64,000 bases of DNA. Origin: JBPBQZ01 sp050955105. Lineage in GTDB: Bacteria; Pseudomonadota; Gammaproteobacteria; Burkholderiales; Burkholderiaceae. Where the stretch lies: the NCBI GenBank assembly GCA_050955105.1, contig JBPBQZ010000002.1, forward strand, positions 28,792 to 92,791, read 5' to 3'. Below, piece after piece: positions 31,575-41,317 of this stretch (position 1 is its first letter; every line of letters starts with the position of its first letter). The position numbers and the translations under genes were made by a program. The notes under the pieces are model-generated. The model was given only the letters and a program-made list of their open reading frames with translations, had not been told where the DNA came from and searched no databases.

Positions 31575-31736
31575 TCAGCGCGAGACCAGTTGCTGAACGA
31601 TCATGCCGAAGAAAAATACCAGCACCACCGATAGCAGGATCAACCCGAGTCGCAGATTGGCCGCGCGCACGCCGCGGCTTAATCTCGGATCATTCGATTC
31701 GGGCTTGTTCGACGTCATATCGGCAGTTGCCTTCAT
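31575..31736 (-). CDS. Small cytochrome oxidase assembly protein
   Basis: A 53-residue single-helix protein with a basic segment (RLSRGVRAANLRLG) followed by a hydrophobic helix (LILLSVVLVFFFGMIVQQL). The ATG overlaps the ctaD stop (ATGA), so it is translationally coupled to subunit I; a second ATG six codons later is possible. This family normally sits between ctaD and ctaG. Confidence 0.8.
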   Translation of the reverse strand: MKATADMTSNKPESNDPRLSRGVRAANLRLGLILLSVVLVFFFGMIVQQLVSR

Positions 31737-33334
31737 TCCACGGTCGGCGGCGTTTCGAAGGTATGGAACGGCGCCGGACTCGGAATCGTCCACTCCAGCC
31801 CTTGTCCACCATCCCACGGATTCGCCGACGCTTTTGCGTGACCCGGGCTACCGCGATATGCGGGCAGTGCCACGAAGAACAGGAAATAGACCTGGGCGAG
31901 ACCGAAGCCGAAAGCGCCGATGGTTGCCAGCTGGTTGAAGTCGGTGAACTGCGCCGGGTAATCGGCGTAGCGACGCGGCATGCCAGCGAGGCCGAGGAAG
32001 TGCATCGGGAAGAAGGTGACGTTGAAGAAGATCAACGACGCCCAGAAGTGAATCTTGCCGCGCCGTTCGTTGTACATATAGCCGGACCATTTCGGCGACC
32101 AGTAGTACCACCCCGAGAACAGCGCGAACAGCGAGCCGGCTACCAACACGTAGTGGAAATGCGCCACCACGTAGTAAGTGCCGTGCATCGCAATGTCGAG
32201 CGGGGCCACCGACAGGATCAGGCCGGTGAAGCCGCCGATCGTGAACACGAACAGGAAGCCGATGGCGAACAGCATCGGCGTTTCGAAGCTCAGCGCGCCA
32301 CGCCACATGGTGGCGACCCAGTTGAACACCTTCACGCCGGTCGGCACCGCGATCAGCATGGTCGCGTACATGAAGAACAACTGGCCAGTAACCGGCATGC
32401 CCACCGCGAACATGTGGTGAGCCCAGACCATGAACGACAGAATCGCGATCGATGCCGTGGCATAGACCATCGAGCTATAACCGAACAGCGGCTTGCGCGA
32501 GAACGACGGAATCACTTCCGAAATGATGCCGAACGCCGGCAAGATCATGATGTACACCTCTGGATGCCCGAAGAACCAGAAGATGTGTTGATACATGACC
32601 GGATCGCCGCCGCCCGCGGCATTGAAGAACGACGTGCCGAAGTGCCGATCGAACAGCACCATCGTGATCGCCCCGGCAAGCACCGGCATCACCGCGATCA
32701 GCAGATAGGCAGTGATCAGCCAGGTCCAGACGAACATCGGCATCTTCATCAAGGTCATGCCCGGCGCTCTCAGATTGAGCACTGTGACAATGATGTTGAT
32801 CGCCCCCATGATCGAGGACGCCCCCATGATGTGGATCGCGAAAATCGCCAGATCCATACCCGGACCCATTTGCACCGACAGCGGCGCATACAGCGTCCAG
32901 CCCGCGGCGGTGGCGCCGCCCGGCACGAAGAACGACGACGTCAACAACACGGAGGCCAGCGGCAGCAGCCAGAAGCTGAAGTTGTTCATGCGCGCGAACG
33001 CCATGTCCGATGCGCCGATCTGCAGCGGGATCATCCAGTTCGCGAAACCGACGAAGGCCGGCATGATCGCGCCGAAGATCATGTACAGGCCGTGCATGGT
33101 CGTCAGCTGGTTGAAGAACTCCGGCCGCATGATCTGCAGCCCGGGCTCGAACAGCTCGGAGCGGATCAGCAGCGCCATGACGCCGCCCGACAGGAACATC
33201 GTGAAAGAAAATATCAGGTACAGCGTGCCGATGTCCTTGTGGTTGGTCGCATACAGCCAGCGACGCCAACCGACCGGGTGGCCGTGCGCATGATCATCGT
33301 GACCTGCTGCATGGTCGTGAACGATCGTCGTCAT
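31733..33334 (-). CDS. ctaD: Cytochrome c oxidase subunit I
   Basis: A 533-residue haem-copper oxidase subunit. CuB ligands are visible in WFFGHPEVYIMILPAFG (His-Tyr crosslink pair) and WAHHMFAVGM; the a/a3 ligands are in HFHYVLVAG. It reduces oxygen to water and pumps protons. It follows ctaC across an 88-base gap and is coupled to the small assembly gene. All catalytic residues I can check are present, although the CuB-insertion factor gene ctaG is missing from the operon. Confidence 0.98.
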   Translation of the reverse strand: MTTIVHDHAAGHDDHAHGHPVGWRRWLYATNHKDIGTLYLIFSFTMFLSGGVMALLIRSELFEPGLQIMRPEFFNQLTTMHGLYMIFGAIMPAFVGFANWMIPLQIGASDMAFARMNNFSFWLLPLASVLLTSSFFVPGGATAAGWTLYAPLSVQMGPGMDLAIFAIHIMGASSIMGAINIIVTVLNLRAPGMTLMKMPMFVWTWLITAYLLIAVMPVLAGAITMVLFDRHFGTSFFNAAGGGDPVMYQHIFWFFGHPEVYIMILPAFGIISEVIPSFSRKPLFGYSSMVYATASIAILSFMVWAHHMFAVGMPVTGQLFFMYATMLIAVPTGVKVFNWVATMWRGALSFETPMLFAIGFLFVFTIGGFTGLILSVAPLDIAMHGTYYVVAHFHYVLVAGSLFALFSGWYYWSPKWSGYMYNERRGKIHFWASLIFFNVTFFPMHFLGLAGMPRRYADYPAQFTDFNQLATIGAFGFGLAQVYFLFFVALPAYRGSPGHAKASANPWDGGQGLEWTIPSPAPFHTFETPPTVE

Positions 33335-33422
33335 AACACTCTCCTAAATATTCCGAGCTGCCGCTGAACCTGCTGCTACTGAATCCATTACCGCCGCCGA
33401 ACGGTTGATCGCCGAGGCCGCC

Positions 33423-34718
33423 TTAGGCGGCCGTACCCGCACGATCGATACCGACTTTGTCACGATTCACTTGTTTTTGTGCACTGTCTGCCGGCGCATT
33501 TTTCACGTCGGCGGCCTTCGCCACGCGGGTCGCAGCCGTGGCCGCTGCCGGCACCGCTGCCTGCTTGCTACCGCGCGCCTGCGTCACCTGCTTCGGCTGA
33601 ATCACGTCACCGGTGTGGTTGCCCCAGCTGTTGCGTTCGTAGGTAATCACCGAGGCGATTTCCACGTCGTTCAGCGTCGGCGCCCATGAAGGCATCTGGC
33701 CCTTGCCGTGCAAGACGATGTTGATGTGATCCGCCACCGGGCCATTGACCACCTTCGAGCCGTCGAGCGCCGGGAACGGACCGCCGCCCTTGCCCGTGGG
33801 CTGGTGGCAGACCGCGCAATTGTTCAGGTAGACATGCATGCCGCGGTCTTTCAACTCATCCGCGGTGTAGGTCTTGTTAGGATCGTCGGCGGCCACGGCC
33901 ATGGCCGCCTTTTGCACCGTAACCCATTTCGCATAATCGTCGTCCGAGACCACATTGACGACGACCGGCATGAACGAATGCTCCTTGCCGCACAGCTCGG
34001 TACAGAAGCCGCGGAAGGTACCGGTACGATCGGCCTTGAACCAGGTTTCACGCACGAAGCCGGGGAAGGCATCCTGCTTGACGCCGAACGCCGGCACGTA
34101 CCATGAATGCACGACGTCTTCAGCCGTGGTCAGGATACGAATCTTGCGATTCACCGGCACCACCAGCGGGTGATCGACTTCCTGCAAATAAGTATCGGTC
34201 TTCGGCATCTGACCATCGACTTCGGCGCGCGGCGTGGCCAGCGTCGACAAGAAGCTGATGCCTTCGCCAGGACCCTTCACATACTCGTAGCCCCACTTCC
34301 ACTGATAACCGGTGACTTTGACGGTCAGGTCGGCGTTCGAAGTGTCTTTCATTTCCACGACCGCTCGCGTGGCCGGCAATGCCATGCCGATGACGATCAG
34401 GAAGGGCACGATCGTCCAGATGATTTCGACGGTCGTGCTTTCGTGGAAATTGGCGGGTTTGAATCCTTTCGACTTGCGGTGGACGATGATCGAATAGAGC
34501 ATCACACCGAACACGCCGATGAAGATCACCAGACAGATGATCAGCATCATCGTGTGCAGACTGTACTGGGTAGCCGCTACGCCGGTGGCCGGTCTCTGGA
34601 AATTGAGTTCGTACAGTGCGGGACCACCAGGGCTGTCTCCTACTGCCTGCGCCGCACCTGCGGTCAGCAGCGAACCTCCGGCCAGCACGGCCGCCAGGGC
34701 CCGTTTGATTGTTTTCAT
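33423..34718 (-). CDS. ctaC: Cytochrome c oxidase subunit II with fused cytochrome c domain
   Basis: A 431-residue protein: signal peptide (cleavage after AQA near residue 25), two membrane helices, the CuA domain with GFCTELCGKEHSFM, and a C-terminal cytochrome c domain with CAVCH and the distal Met in GQMPSW, followed by an Ala/Lys-rich tail. The fused cytochrome marks a caa3-like subunit II, common in Burkholderiales. Start at ATG 34718 with AAGGAAT upstream. First gene of the oxidase operon. Confidence 0.96.
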   Translation of the reverse strand: MKTIKRALAAVLAGGSLLTAGAAQAVGDSPGGPALYELNFQRPATGVAATQYSLHTMMLIICLVIFIGVFGVMLYSIIVHRKSKGFKPANFHESTTVEIIWTIVPFLIVIGMALPATRAVVEMKDTSNADLTVKVTGYQWKWGYEYVKGPGEGISFLSTLATPRAEVDGQMPKTDTYLQEVDHPLVVPVNRKIRILTTAEDVVHSWYVPAFGVKQDAFPGFVRETWFKADRTGTFRGFCTELCGKEHSFMPVVVNVVSDDDYAKWVTVQKAAMAVAADDPNKTYTADELKDRGMHVYLNNCAVCHQPTGKGGGPFPALDGSKVVNGPVADHINIVLHGKGQMPSWAPTLNDVEIASVITYERNSWGNHTGDVIQPKQVTQARGSKQAAVPAAATAATRVAKAADVKNAPADSAQKQVNRDKVGIDRAGTAA

Positions 34719-34788
34719 GGATTCCTTACCCAAAATTGCCATTCCACCGCAGGACCCCTTCCCCCCGTCCCGCTTCGCCGATGCCCGC

Positions 34789-35265
34789 TCAGCCGCACCG
34801 CTTCAGCCAGAGCCGTAGTTCCCGCGCGAACTCTTCACGTCTGTGCAGCGCGAGATGCCGCCCGATTGCCACCGACTCCCCCGACGACCAGAGGGTAATC
34901 TGGTCGCGAGCCGTCGCGCCTGGCTCTACCCTGACCCACCGCGGGTTGAACTCCAGATGTGTCAGACGTTCGGCGCACATGCTTTCGACTACCAGTTGAT
35001 TCTCGCAAAGCCGAATGTACTCGTAGTCCACCGCATGCCGGGCATACATCAACAAGGCGATGCCCAGCGCCAGCAGTTCGATTCCCGTGAACGGCAAAAC
35101 CATCCACGCGCCGTGTGCCACCCAAAAAACCGCAACGGTCAGCGAAAAACAGAAAAGGGAGAGATAGAAGAGCGCGACCTGACGCGGCGTCATCGAGCAG
35201 TTGCGCCTGAGCGTCCACTCTTTGAGCATCGTTTCGGATTCATCGCGCCGCTCGCCCGCATCCAT
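34789..35265 (-). CDS. DUF2244 membrane protein
   Basis: A 158-residue protein with two central helices (about 30-49 and 55-72) and WTLRRNCSMTPRQVALFYLSL at the N terminus, typical of DUF2244. The C-terminal part is a soluble beta-rich domain. GGAGG lies just before the ATG at 35265. It precedes ctaC by 70 bases and is a regular neighbour of cox operons. Function unknown. Confidence 0.85.
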   Translation of the reverse strand: MDAGERRDESETMLKEWTLRRNCSMTPRQVALFYLSLFCFSLTVAVFWVAHGAWMVLPFTGIELLALGIALLMYARHAVDYEYIRLCENQLVVESMCAERLTHLEFNPRWVRVEPGATARDQITLWSSGESVAIGRHLALHRREEFARELRLWLKRCG

Positions 35266-35474
35266 CGAGACCTCCGGAAGACGCTTCGGACCCCGCCCTG
35301 GCCGGTCTGCGCCGTGTCGAGTTTTAGACGACCCCACCGACAAACTGTCGCATTATAGGCGGGTTGTCGGAACGCGACAAGCGACGCGCCAAGCGCTTAA
35401 AAGCCCCGCCAATCGTGCATTCTGCGGCGTTTTGTCACACCCGCGAAGTGCGTTCCCAGTGCTCCCTGAAAAGC

Positions 35475-36452
35475 TCAGCGGCGCGCCCGCCGCCCCCCGA
35501 TATCTTCCGGCCGAACGATCGCGTGCTCGCCCTGGCCGCCGCGGCTTTCGCGCTTCCACGCGTGTCCATAAATGATTTCAAAAGTCAGCGCGAGCGTGCC
35601 GTCCGCACGGCGTTGTGACTCCAGTGCTGCCAACAAGGCCCGATATTCGCGTTTGCCCGCAAGTCCGATGGCCGGCAGCGGCGCGCTGGGCGCGGCGAGT
35701 TGCCGATGGGCCGGAAATGCGCCCCAACGCCTGACGTCCGCCAACAGCGATGCCGGCGTCTGGTAGGTAATCGTGAGGGTCTCCATATCCATCACCGGCG
35801 CATCGAAGCCGCCATTGACCAGCATGTCACCGTAGTCATGCATATCGACGAAATCGAGCACTCTCACGTCTAGCGCACCGACGCTCGCGGCCGCCGCGCG
35901 CAGTTCGCGCAAGGAATCGGGTCCGAGCGTGCTGAACATCAACAGTCCTTTGGTGGTCAGCAGGCGCTCCCAGCGTGGGAACACCGCCTCGACTTCCGCG
36001 CGCCAATGCAGTGCGCAGTTCGACCAGATCAAATCGAAGCTGCCGGCAGCGAACGGCGGATCGGCTAGATCAGCCTGCACGATGCGACCTTCGTGCTCGG
36101 GACGCCAGACCTGTGTCGCGGCGTTGAGCCAGCGGCGTAACGCGCCGCCGGCTTGACGCGTCGCGTCGGTCAGTCGCGCCGTGGCAAGCCGCGCCATGCG
36201 ACCGGACAGTTCGAGGCCGAAGATTTCCGCGGCCGGATATCGGGCCGCGAGCGCCAGCAGGTCCGCACCGGGACCGCAGCCCGCATCCAGCACCCGCGCC
36301 GGCTCCATCTTGATGTAGTCGAGGCGTTCGCCCATCCGCTGCGCGATTTCGCGCGTCAAGAAAGACACATCGGCGAACGTCGCGGCGCGCCGGTCGAAGA
36401 TTTGCCTGACCTGACGCAAATGCTGCGCAGCCGGATCGTTGTCGTTAGCCAT
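35475..36452 (-). CDS. SAM-dependent methyltransferase, BioC/NDUFAF5-like
   Basis: A 325-residue class I methyltransferase: FDRRAATFADVSFLTREIAQRM before SAM motif I (VLDAGCGPG), FDLIWSNCALHW (motif IV region) and FSTLGPDSLREL after it. The N-terminal block is shared by malonyl-ACP methyltransferase BioC and mitochondrial NDUFAF5. The C terminus ends with a charged tail after EIIYGHAWKRE. No biotin gene is adjacent, so BioC is possible but unproven. It is divergent from comF. Confidence 0.75.
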   Translation of the reverse strand: MANDNDPAAQHLRQVRQIFDRRAATFADVSFLTREIAQRMGERLDYIKMEPARVLDAGCGPGADLLALAARYPAAEIFGLELSGRMARLATARLTDATRQAGGALRRWLNAATQVWRPEHEGRIVQADLADPPFAAGSFDLIWSNCALHWRAEVEAVFPRWERLLTTKGLLMFSTLGPDSLRELRAAAASVGALDVRVLDFVDMHDYGDMLVNGGFDAPVMDMETLTITYQTPASLLADVRRWGAFPAHRQLAAPSAPLPAIGLAGKREYRALLAALESQRRADGTLALTFEIIYGHAWKRESRGGQGEHAIVRPEDIGGRRARR

Positions 36453-36530
36453 TCGGATAGGTGGGCGGAGAGAGGTTGCGAAGTATACTAGCGGCCGCTA
36501 TTCGTTCTTCGTTTTCAAGCTTTTCATCTC

Positions 36531-37388
36531 ATGCAGAGCAGCGCCCTTCGAATCCAGGCCTGGCTGAGTTCATTGCTCGGCCGGCTACTGCCGGGACGCT
36601 GCCCTTTGTGCGCCGCGCACACGGCCTGCGTTATCTGCGAACGATGTTCGGCCTTCTGGCCGACGCACCACGACGTCGATACACGATGCCCGGTGTGTGC
36701 GATGCCGGTATGTGCAACGATGCTGCCCACAAGGCCCATCGGCGGCGCGTCGAGCCCGCCGGCGCGCGAGGTTTCTGAACGCCGCTCACCTTGTTGGCAG
36801 TGCCTGGCGCAAGCACCCGCGTTCGATGCCACATTGGCGCTGGCGGACTACCGCTATCCGCTGGACAGTCTGGTGCTGGCGCTGAAATTCGAGGGCAAAT
36901 TGAGCATCGCGGCAGAGTTCGGCAGACGACTCGCCGAGCGCTGGCGCGCGGCCCAGGCACCGTTGTCCCAGTCATCGGCGGCGGCGACCGTCGATCCGCG
37001 CGAAGCCGCGCCACAACTGGTACTGCCGGTGCCGCTGGGCGCAGCGCGGCTGGTCGAGCGCGGCTACAACCAATCGTGGGCCATCGCCCGCACGTTCGCG
37101 CGTCATGCTGGCTTGCCGAGCAGCGCGCGGCTACTTGAGAGGCGACGTGAAACACCCTCGCAAATGCGTGCCACGGCGAGCGAACGGCGCGCGAACATGC
37201 ATGGCGCCTTCGCCGTGGGCGGTGGCTCGGCATGCAGTCGTCTGCGTGGTGCCCACTTGATCGTGGTCGACGACGTCATGACGACGGGCGCCACCTTGCA
37301 CGCCATTGCCGAGACCTTGAAACAAGCGGGCGCCGCGCGCGTCTCGAACGTCGTGGCGCTGCGAACGCCGCTAACCCCACCATACTGA
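36531..37388 (+). CDS. comF: ComF family phosphoribosyltransferase-like protein
   Basis: A 285-residue protein. The N-terminal zinc-ribbon-like region has CPLC, CERC, CPVC and CWQC pairs; the C-terminal phosphoribosyltransferase domain has the PRPP motif LIVVDDVMTTGATL. ComF proteins take part in DNA uptake in competent bacteria; the catalytic role is not settled. trmL follows 10 bases after its stop on the same strand. Confidence 0.9.
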   Translation: MQSSALRIQAWLSSLLGRLLPGRCPLCAAHTACVICERCSAFWPTHHDVDTRCPVCAMPVCATMLPTRPIGGASSPPAREVSERRSPCWQCLAQAPAFDATLALADYRYPLDSLVLALKFEGKLSIAAEFGRRLAERWRAAQAPLSQSSAAATVDPREAAPQLVLPVPLGAARLVERGYNQSWAIARTFARHAGLPSSARLLERRRETPSQMRATASERRANMHGAFAVGGGSACSRLRGAHLIVVDDVMTTGATLHAIAETLKQAGAARVSNVVALRTPLTPPY

Positions 37389-37398
37389 CGGCCATCCC

Positions 37399-37869
37399 AT
37401 GTTCAACGTTGTGTTGGTTCATCCGGAAATCCCACCGAACACCGGCAATGTCATCCGGCTGTGCGCCAACACGGGCGCCGCCCTGCATTTGATCGAACCG
37501 CTCGGCTTTCCTCTCGACGACGCGCGCATGCGCCGCGCCGGCCTCGATTACCACGAGATCGCCAGCCTGCATGTCCATGCGGGGTGGGATGCGTTCCTGA
37601 AGCGCGAACAGCCCGAAGCGACGCGTACCTTCGCGCTCACGACAAAAGGCAGCGCGCCACTCGGCACACAGCGCTTCGAGGCTGGGGATTGGTTTTTGTT
37701 CGGATCGGAGACGAGCGGTCTGCCACCGCAGTTGCTGGAAACCATCGCAGTCGGCAACCGCGTACGGCTACCGATGCGCGCGGGCAACCGCAGCCTGAAT
37801 TTATCGAATGCGGTAGCAGTGGTGGTTTTCGAAGCCTGGCGACAACACGCTTATTCGGGCGGCAGTTGA
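37399..37869 (+). CDS. trmL: tRNA (cytidine(34)-2'-O)-methyltransferase
   Basis: A 156-residue SPOUT methyltransferase. VHPEIPPNTGNVIRLCANTGAALHLIEPLGF, FGSETSGLP and RLPMRAGNRSLNLSNAVAVVVFEAWRQ are the three SPOUT motifs of TrmL. It 2'-O-methylates the wobble base of leucine tRNAs. Its TGA directly abuts the gpsA stop on the other strand (TGATCA, no bases between). Confidence 0.95.
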   Translation: MFNVVLVHPEIPPNTGNVIRLCANTGAALHLIEPLGFPLDDARMRRAGLDYHEIASLHVHAGWDAFLKREQPEATRTFALTTKGSAPLGTQRFEAGDWFLFGSETSGLPPQLLETIAVGNRVRLPMRAGNRSLNLSNAVAVVVFEAWRQHAYSGGS

Positions 37870-38898
37870 TCAGGCGGCGCCGACACCAGGCGTTTCACCG
37901 AATTCAGACTTGGCCTCGCGACTCAAAAGTGACTTGACCGCCACGCTGGGCAGCCGGCCTTCGAATAAAACCTGGCAGACGCTCTCGGCAATCGGCATTT
38001 CAACGCGATAGTCGCGTGCCAGTGCGCGCACGGCCGACGCGCAGAGCACGCCTTCGGCGACATGCCCGAGATCAGCCAGAATCGCGGGCAACGCTTCACC
38101 GCCAGCCAGGCGCATTCCCACTTGGCGGTTGCGCGACAGGTCGCCGGTGGCAGTGAGCACCAAGTCGCCGAGCCCGGTCAAACCGGTAAAGGTATCGGCA
38201 ACCGCGCCCAACGCAACGCCCAGGCGGGTCATCTCGGCCAGTCCACGCGTGATCAACGCCGCGCGCGCATTCAAACCAAGCGACAGGCCGTCGGCGATAC
38301 CGATTGCGATCGCCAGCACATTCTTCACCGCCGCGCCGGTCTCGACGCCTGTCAGATCTTCGCAGGTATAGATGCGCAACGGCCCGTGATGAAAAGCTTG
38401 TACCGTGCGTTCGCGGCAAGACGCCGCCGCACTCGCTACGGTGAGTGCGGCCGGCAAGCCACGCGCTACTTCGCGCGCGAAACTGGGGCCACTCAGCGTG
38501 CCGCAACTCGAGTGTTCGCCGATCACGTCGTTGACGATCTGATGGGGCAACTGATGGGTATCGGATTCGAAACCCTTGCAAAGCCAAATCAGATGCCGCG
38601 GCACCGCATCCGCCTCGACCATCGCGGCGCAGAGCCCACGCAGCCCGGCCACCGGCGTTGCAATCACGCACAGCGCATCGTCGGCGACGCCGTGCGCCAG
38701 CGCCGCAGACAGGTCCGCGGTGAAACTCAGTGCAGGCGGCAGCGCGCAACCGGGCAGGTAGCTGGTGTTTTCGTGCGTCTCGGCCAGTTTGGCCAGCAAC
38801 TCGGCATCACGCGCCCATAGCAGAGTGTCATGGCGCGGCGCGAGATGCGCAGCCATCGCCGTGCCCCAGGCGCCGGCCCCGAGAATGGCCACCTTCAT
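37870..38898 (-). CDS. gpsA: Glycerol-3-phosphate dehydrogenase [NAD(P)+]
   Basis: A 342-residue enzyme with the dinucleotide-binding GAGAWGTAMA at the N terminus, the substrate region GPSFAREVARGLP and GVETGAAVKNVLAIAIGIADGLSLG with the catalytic Lys. It makes sn-glycerol 3-phosphate for phospholipids. It is the last gene of the leftward run rhodanese-grxC-secB-gpsA, 18 bases after secB; secB-gpsA linkage is conserved widely. Confidence 0.97.
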   Translation of the reverse strand: MKVAILGAGAWGTAMAAHLAPRHDTLLWARDAELLAKLAETHENTSYLPGCALPPALSFTADLSAALAHGVADDALCVIATPVAGLRGLCAAMVEADAVPRHLIWLCKGFESDTHQLPHQIVNDVIGEHSSCGTLSGPSFAREVARGLPAALTVASAAASCRERTVQAFHHGPLRIYTCEDLTGVETGAAVKNVLAIAIGIADGLSLGLNARAALITRGLAEMTRLGVALGAVADTFTGLTGLGDLVLTATGDLSRNRQVGMRLAGGEALPAILADLGHVAEGVLCASAVRALARDYRVEMPIAESVCQVLFEGRLPSVAVKSLLSREAKSEFGETPGVGAA

Positions 38899-38916
38899 GC
38901 CAGCGCCCGATGCCAG

Positions 38917-39441
38917 TTAGTGCGACAGCGGCGCGCTTTGCGCGACCAGGATGTCGGAATTCAGATCGTTGGATGCGCCGGCCACGGTCTGTTGCGGCAT
39001 CTGCGCACGTTGCTGCTCGTAGAGCATCTGGAAATTGATTTCGGCCAGATGAATCGGCGGGAACCCGGCGCGCGTGACCGCATCCGAGACATTGCTGCGC
39101 AGGTACGGAAAGATGATGGTCGGGCAGGCGATGCCGATCAGCGGATCGATTTGTTCGGCGGGAATATTACGAATATCGAAAATGCCGGCTTGCTTGGCTT
39201 CGATCAGAAACGCGGTCTTGTCCTTGACCTTCGCCGTAACCGTGGCCGTAACCCGGCATTCGAAAATACCGTTGCTCGAATCGAGCTGATTCGCGTCGAC
39301 GGCGATGGCCACTTCGATGCTTGGAATTTCCTGCTCGAGGAAAATCTGCGGCGAATTCGGCTGCTCGATCGACATGTCCTTCAAATAGATGCGCTGGATA
39401 TTGAAAACCGGCGCGTCAGCCTGCTGACTTGAATCACTCAT
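38917..39441 (-). CDS. secB: Protein-export chaperone SecB
   Basis: A 174-residue protein with the SecB core FNIQRIYLKDMSIEQPNSPQIF, GIFDIRNIPAEQIDPLIGIACPTIIFPYLRSNVSDAVTRAGFPPIHLAEINF and a variable C-terminal tail. The tetramer holds preproteins unfolded and passes them to SecA. It lies between grxC and gpsA as in most betaproteobacteria. Confidence 0.97.
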   Translation of the reverse strand: MSDSSQQADAPVFNIQRIYLKDMSIEQPNSPQIFLEQEIPSIEVAIAVDANQLDSSNGIFECRVTATVTAKVKDKTAFLIEAKQAGIFDIRNIPAEQIDPLIGIACPTIIFPYLRSNVSDAVTRAGFPPIHLAEINFQMLYEQQRAQMPQQTVAGASNDLNSDILVAQSAPLSH

Positions 39442-39526
39442 GGAATTCCCTGGAATATAGGCTCAGGCCGGTCAGCGGCGAAGCGCGGACCGGCCGAATT
39501 AAGCGTGCGGCAAGCGCTCGCGCGGC

Positions 39527-39796
39527 TCAGGCCGCGGCAGACGCCTGCAACAGCGGCGTCAGTTCGCCGTCGCGATCGAGTTTCGCGAGGTCGTCATAGC
39601 CGCCGACATGATAGTCGCCGATATAGATTTGCGGAACCGTGCGGCGCTTGGTGCGCGTCATCATTTCCTCGCGACGGCCCGGATCGCGATCGATCAGCAC
39701 TTTCTCGAGATTGGTGACGCCACGTGCCTTCAAAAGTTGCTCGGCACGTACGCAATACGGACAAACGGTCGTACTGTACATCAGCACTTGCTTCAT
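39527..39796 (-). CDS. grxC: Glutaredoxin 3
   Basis: An 89-residue glutaredoxin with active site CPYC (Cys12, Cys15) and RRTVPQIYIGDYHVGGYDDLAKLDRDG, the glutathione-binding TVPQIF/GG region. It reduces disulfides using glutathione; gshA/gshB for glutathione synthesis are in this window. ATG overlaps the rhodanese stop by 4 bases. Confidence 0.96.
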   Translation of the reverse strand: MKQVLMYSTTVCPYCVRAEQLLKARGVTNLEKVLIDRDPGRREEMMTRTKRRTVPQIYIGDYHVGGYDDLAKLDRDGELTPLLQASAAA

Positions 39797-40212
39797 TTTG
39801 CTGCTCCCTGTCTGACGGTGGGTAGCCCCGCCTGACGCCAGGCATTGAGGCCCCCCTGGAGGCTGTAAACCTCATCGTACCCGGCATCTCTAAGAATTGC
39901 TTCAGCCTTACCCGAACGTTGCCCTGACTCGCAGACCAGCAACAGAGGATTTTTCTTATTTCGGGCCACTTGGCCGATTTTCGAGGCCACCTCGGAAAAT
40001 TCAAGATGACGCGACAAAGGCAGATGACCGGCGGCAAACGCGTCGGCGGCCCGCACATCGATGACCACGGCGTTGCGCCGGTTGATCAATTGCGTGGCAT
40101 CCTGGGCCGTCAGCCCCTTGCCGCGACGCAGAATCGGCCATAGCAGAAGCGCTCCGGCGACGATTGCGATGACGAGCAGCGCAAGGTTGGTGTAATCAGT
40201 TAAAAACTTCAC
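39793..40212 (-). CDS. Membrane-anchored rhodanese-like protein
   Basis: A 139-residue protein with one N-terminal helix (about 8-28) and a cytoplasmic rhodanese domain. The active-site loop is CESGQRSGKA with Cys94. It is a likely sulfurtransferase; the acceptor is unknown. First gene of the rhodanese-grxC-secB-gpsA run and coupled to grxC by ATGA. Confidence 0.9.
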   Translation of the reverse strand: MKFLTDYTNLALLVIAIVAGALLLWPILRRGKGLTAQDATQLINRRNAVVIDVRAADAFAAGHLPLSRHLEFSEVASKIGQVARNKKNPLLLVCESGQRSGKAEAILRDAGYDEVYSLQGGLNAWRQAGLPTVRQGAAK

Positions 40213-40394
40213 GTGGCGGACCAGGGAAAAATGAATCCGCTCATTATAAAATAAGCGGCTGTGCGATAGGCTGCCTTCTGAGCCTCGAAGCGCCGATTAG
40301 CTTGCCGGCACCTGCAGGCCAATTCGCAAGCCGATCGCGAGCTCGCGCGGCGCGTGTTCTGAACGTCCTTTTACCTTCTAACCATCTGCCACGC

Positions 40395-41141
40395 ATGTAC
40401 AAACTTGTCCTCATACGTCACGGCCAATCCACCTGGAACATGGAAAACCGCTTTACCGGATGGGTCGATGTCGACCTGACCGAGCAAGGCAGCCAGGAGG
40501 CACGGCAAGCAGGTCGCCTGCTGAAAGAGGCCGGATACGAATTCGATCTGGCATACACCTCGGTGCTGCGGCGTGCCATTCGCACGCTTTGGCACGTGCA
40601 GGACGAAATGGACCTGATGTGGATCCCGGTGGTCAACGACTGGCGCCTCAATGAACGCCATTACGGCGCGCTGTCCGGACTGAACAAGGCCGAAACGGCC
40701 AAGCAATATGGCGACGATCAGGTGCTGGTGTGGCGCCGCAGCTACGACACACCACCGCCGGCGCTCGATGCGTCCGATTCGCGCGCGGGCTACGATGATC
40801 CCCGTTATGCAGCGGTGCCACGCGCGCAACTGCCGCTCACCGAGTGCCTGAAAGACACCGTCGAGCGCGTACTGCCGCTGTGGAACGAATCCATCGCGCC
40901 GGCGATCAAAGCGGGCAAGCGTGTGGTGATCGCCGCGCACGGAAATTCGATCCGCGCTTTAATCAAGTATCTTGATGGCATCTCCGACACGGATATCGTT
41001 GGTCTCAATATTCCCAACGGTATCCCGCTGATTTATGAACTCGATGCCGACCTGCGGCCGATCAGCCATGCCTACCTGGGTGACCCGGAAGCGCTGGCAG
41101 CGGCGCAACATGCCGTGGCAAATCAGGGCAAAGCCAAGTAA
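40395..41141 (+). CDS. gpmA: 2,3-bisphosphoglycerate-dependent phosphoglycerate mutase
   Basis: A 248-residue dPGM with phosphohistidine motif LIRHGQSTWN (His9), RRAIRTLWHVQDEMD, RLNERHYGALSGLNKAE and the second His in AAHGNSIRALIKYLDG. It interconverts 3- and 2-phosphoglycerate. Start at ATG 40395 (MYKLVLIRHG); the frame upstream is not conserved. Divergent from the rhodanese gene. Confidence 0.97.
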   Translation: MYKLVLIRHGQSTWNMENRFTGWVDVDLTEQGSQEARQAGRLLKEAGYEFDLAYTSVLRRAIRTLWHVQDEMDLMWIPVVNDWRLNERHYGALSGLNKAETAKQYGDDQVLVWRRSYDTPPPALDASDSRAGYDDPRYAAVPRAQLPLTECLKDTVERVLPLWNESIAPAIKAGKRVVIAAHGNSIRALIKYLDGISDTDIVGLNIPNGIPLIYELDADLRPISHAYLGDPEALAAAQHAVANQGKAK

Positions 41142-41317
41142 GAGCCAGGCACAGCAAGCAACGGATGCGTCAGATGCAAAACCGCGGGCCCTACGGTGCG
41201 CCTGTTCCAGATCACCGCGCTTGATGCAGGCGCGGCGTTCAGCCTGGCCCAAGTGGGCCGGGTCAAACCAGTTATACTGCGCTCAGCCCCTTTAGCTGAG
41301 GCCCCGCTCCCGAAGAC

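Noticed and set aside
31463..33367. A 634-codon open frame on the plus strand
   Set aside because: It is antisense to ctaD and the small assembly gene, and its translation is a His/Arg/Glu-rich string with no domain. High GC and codon structure of ctaD explain it.
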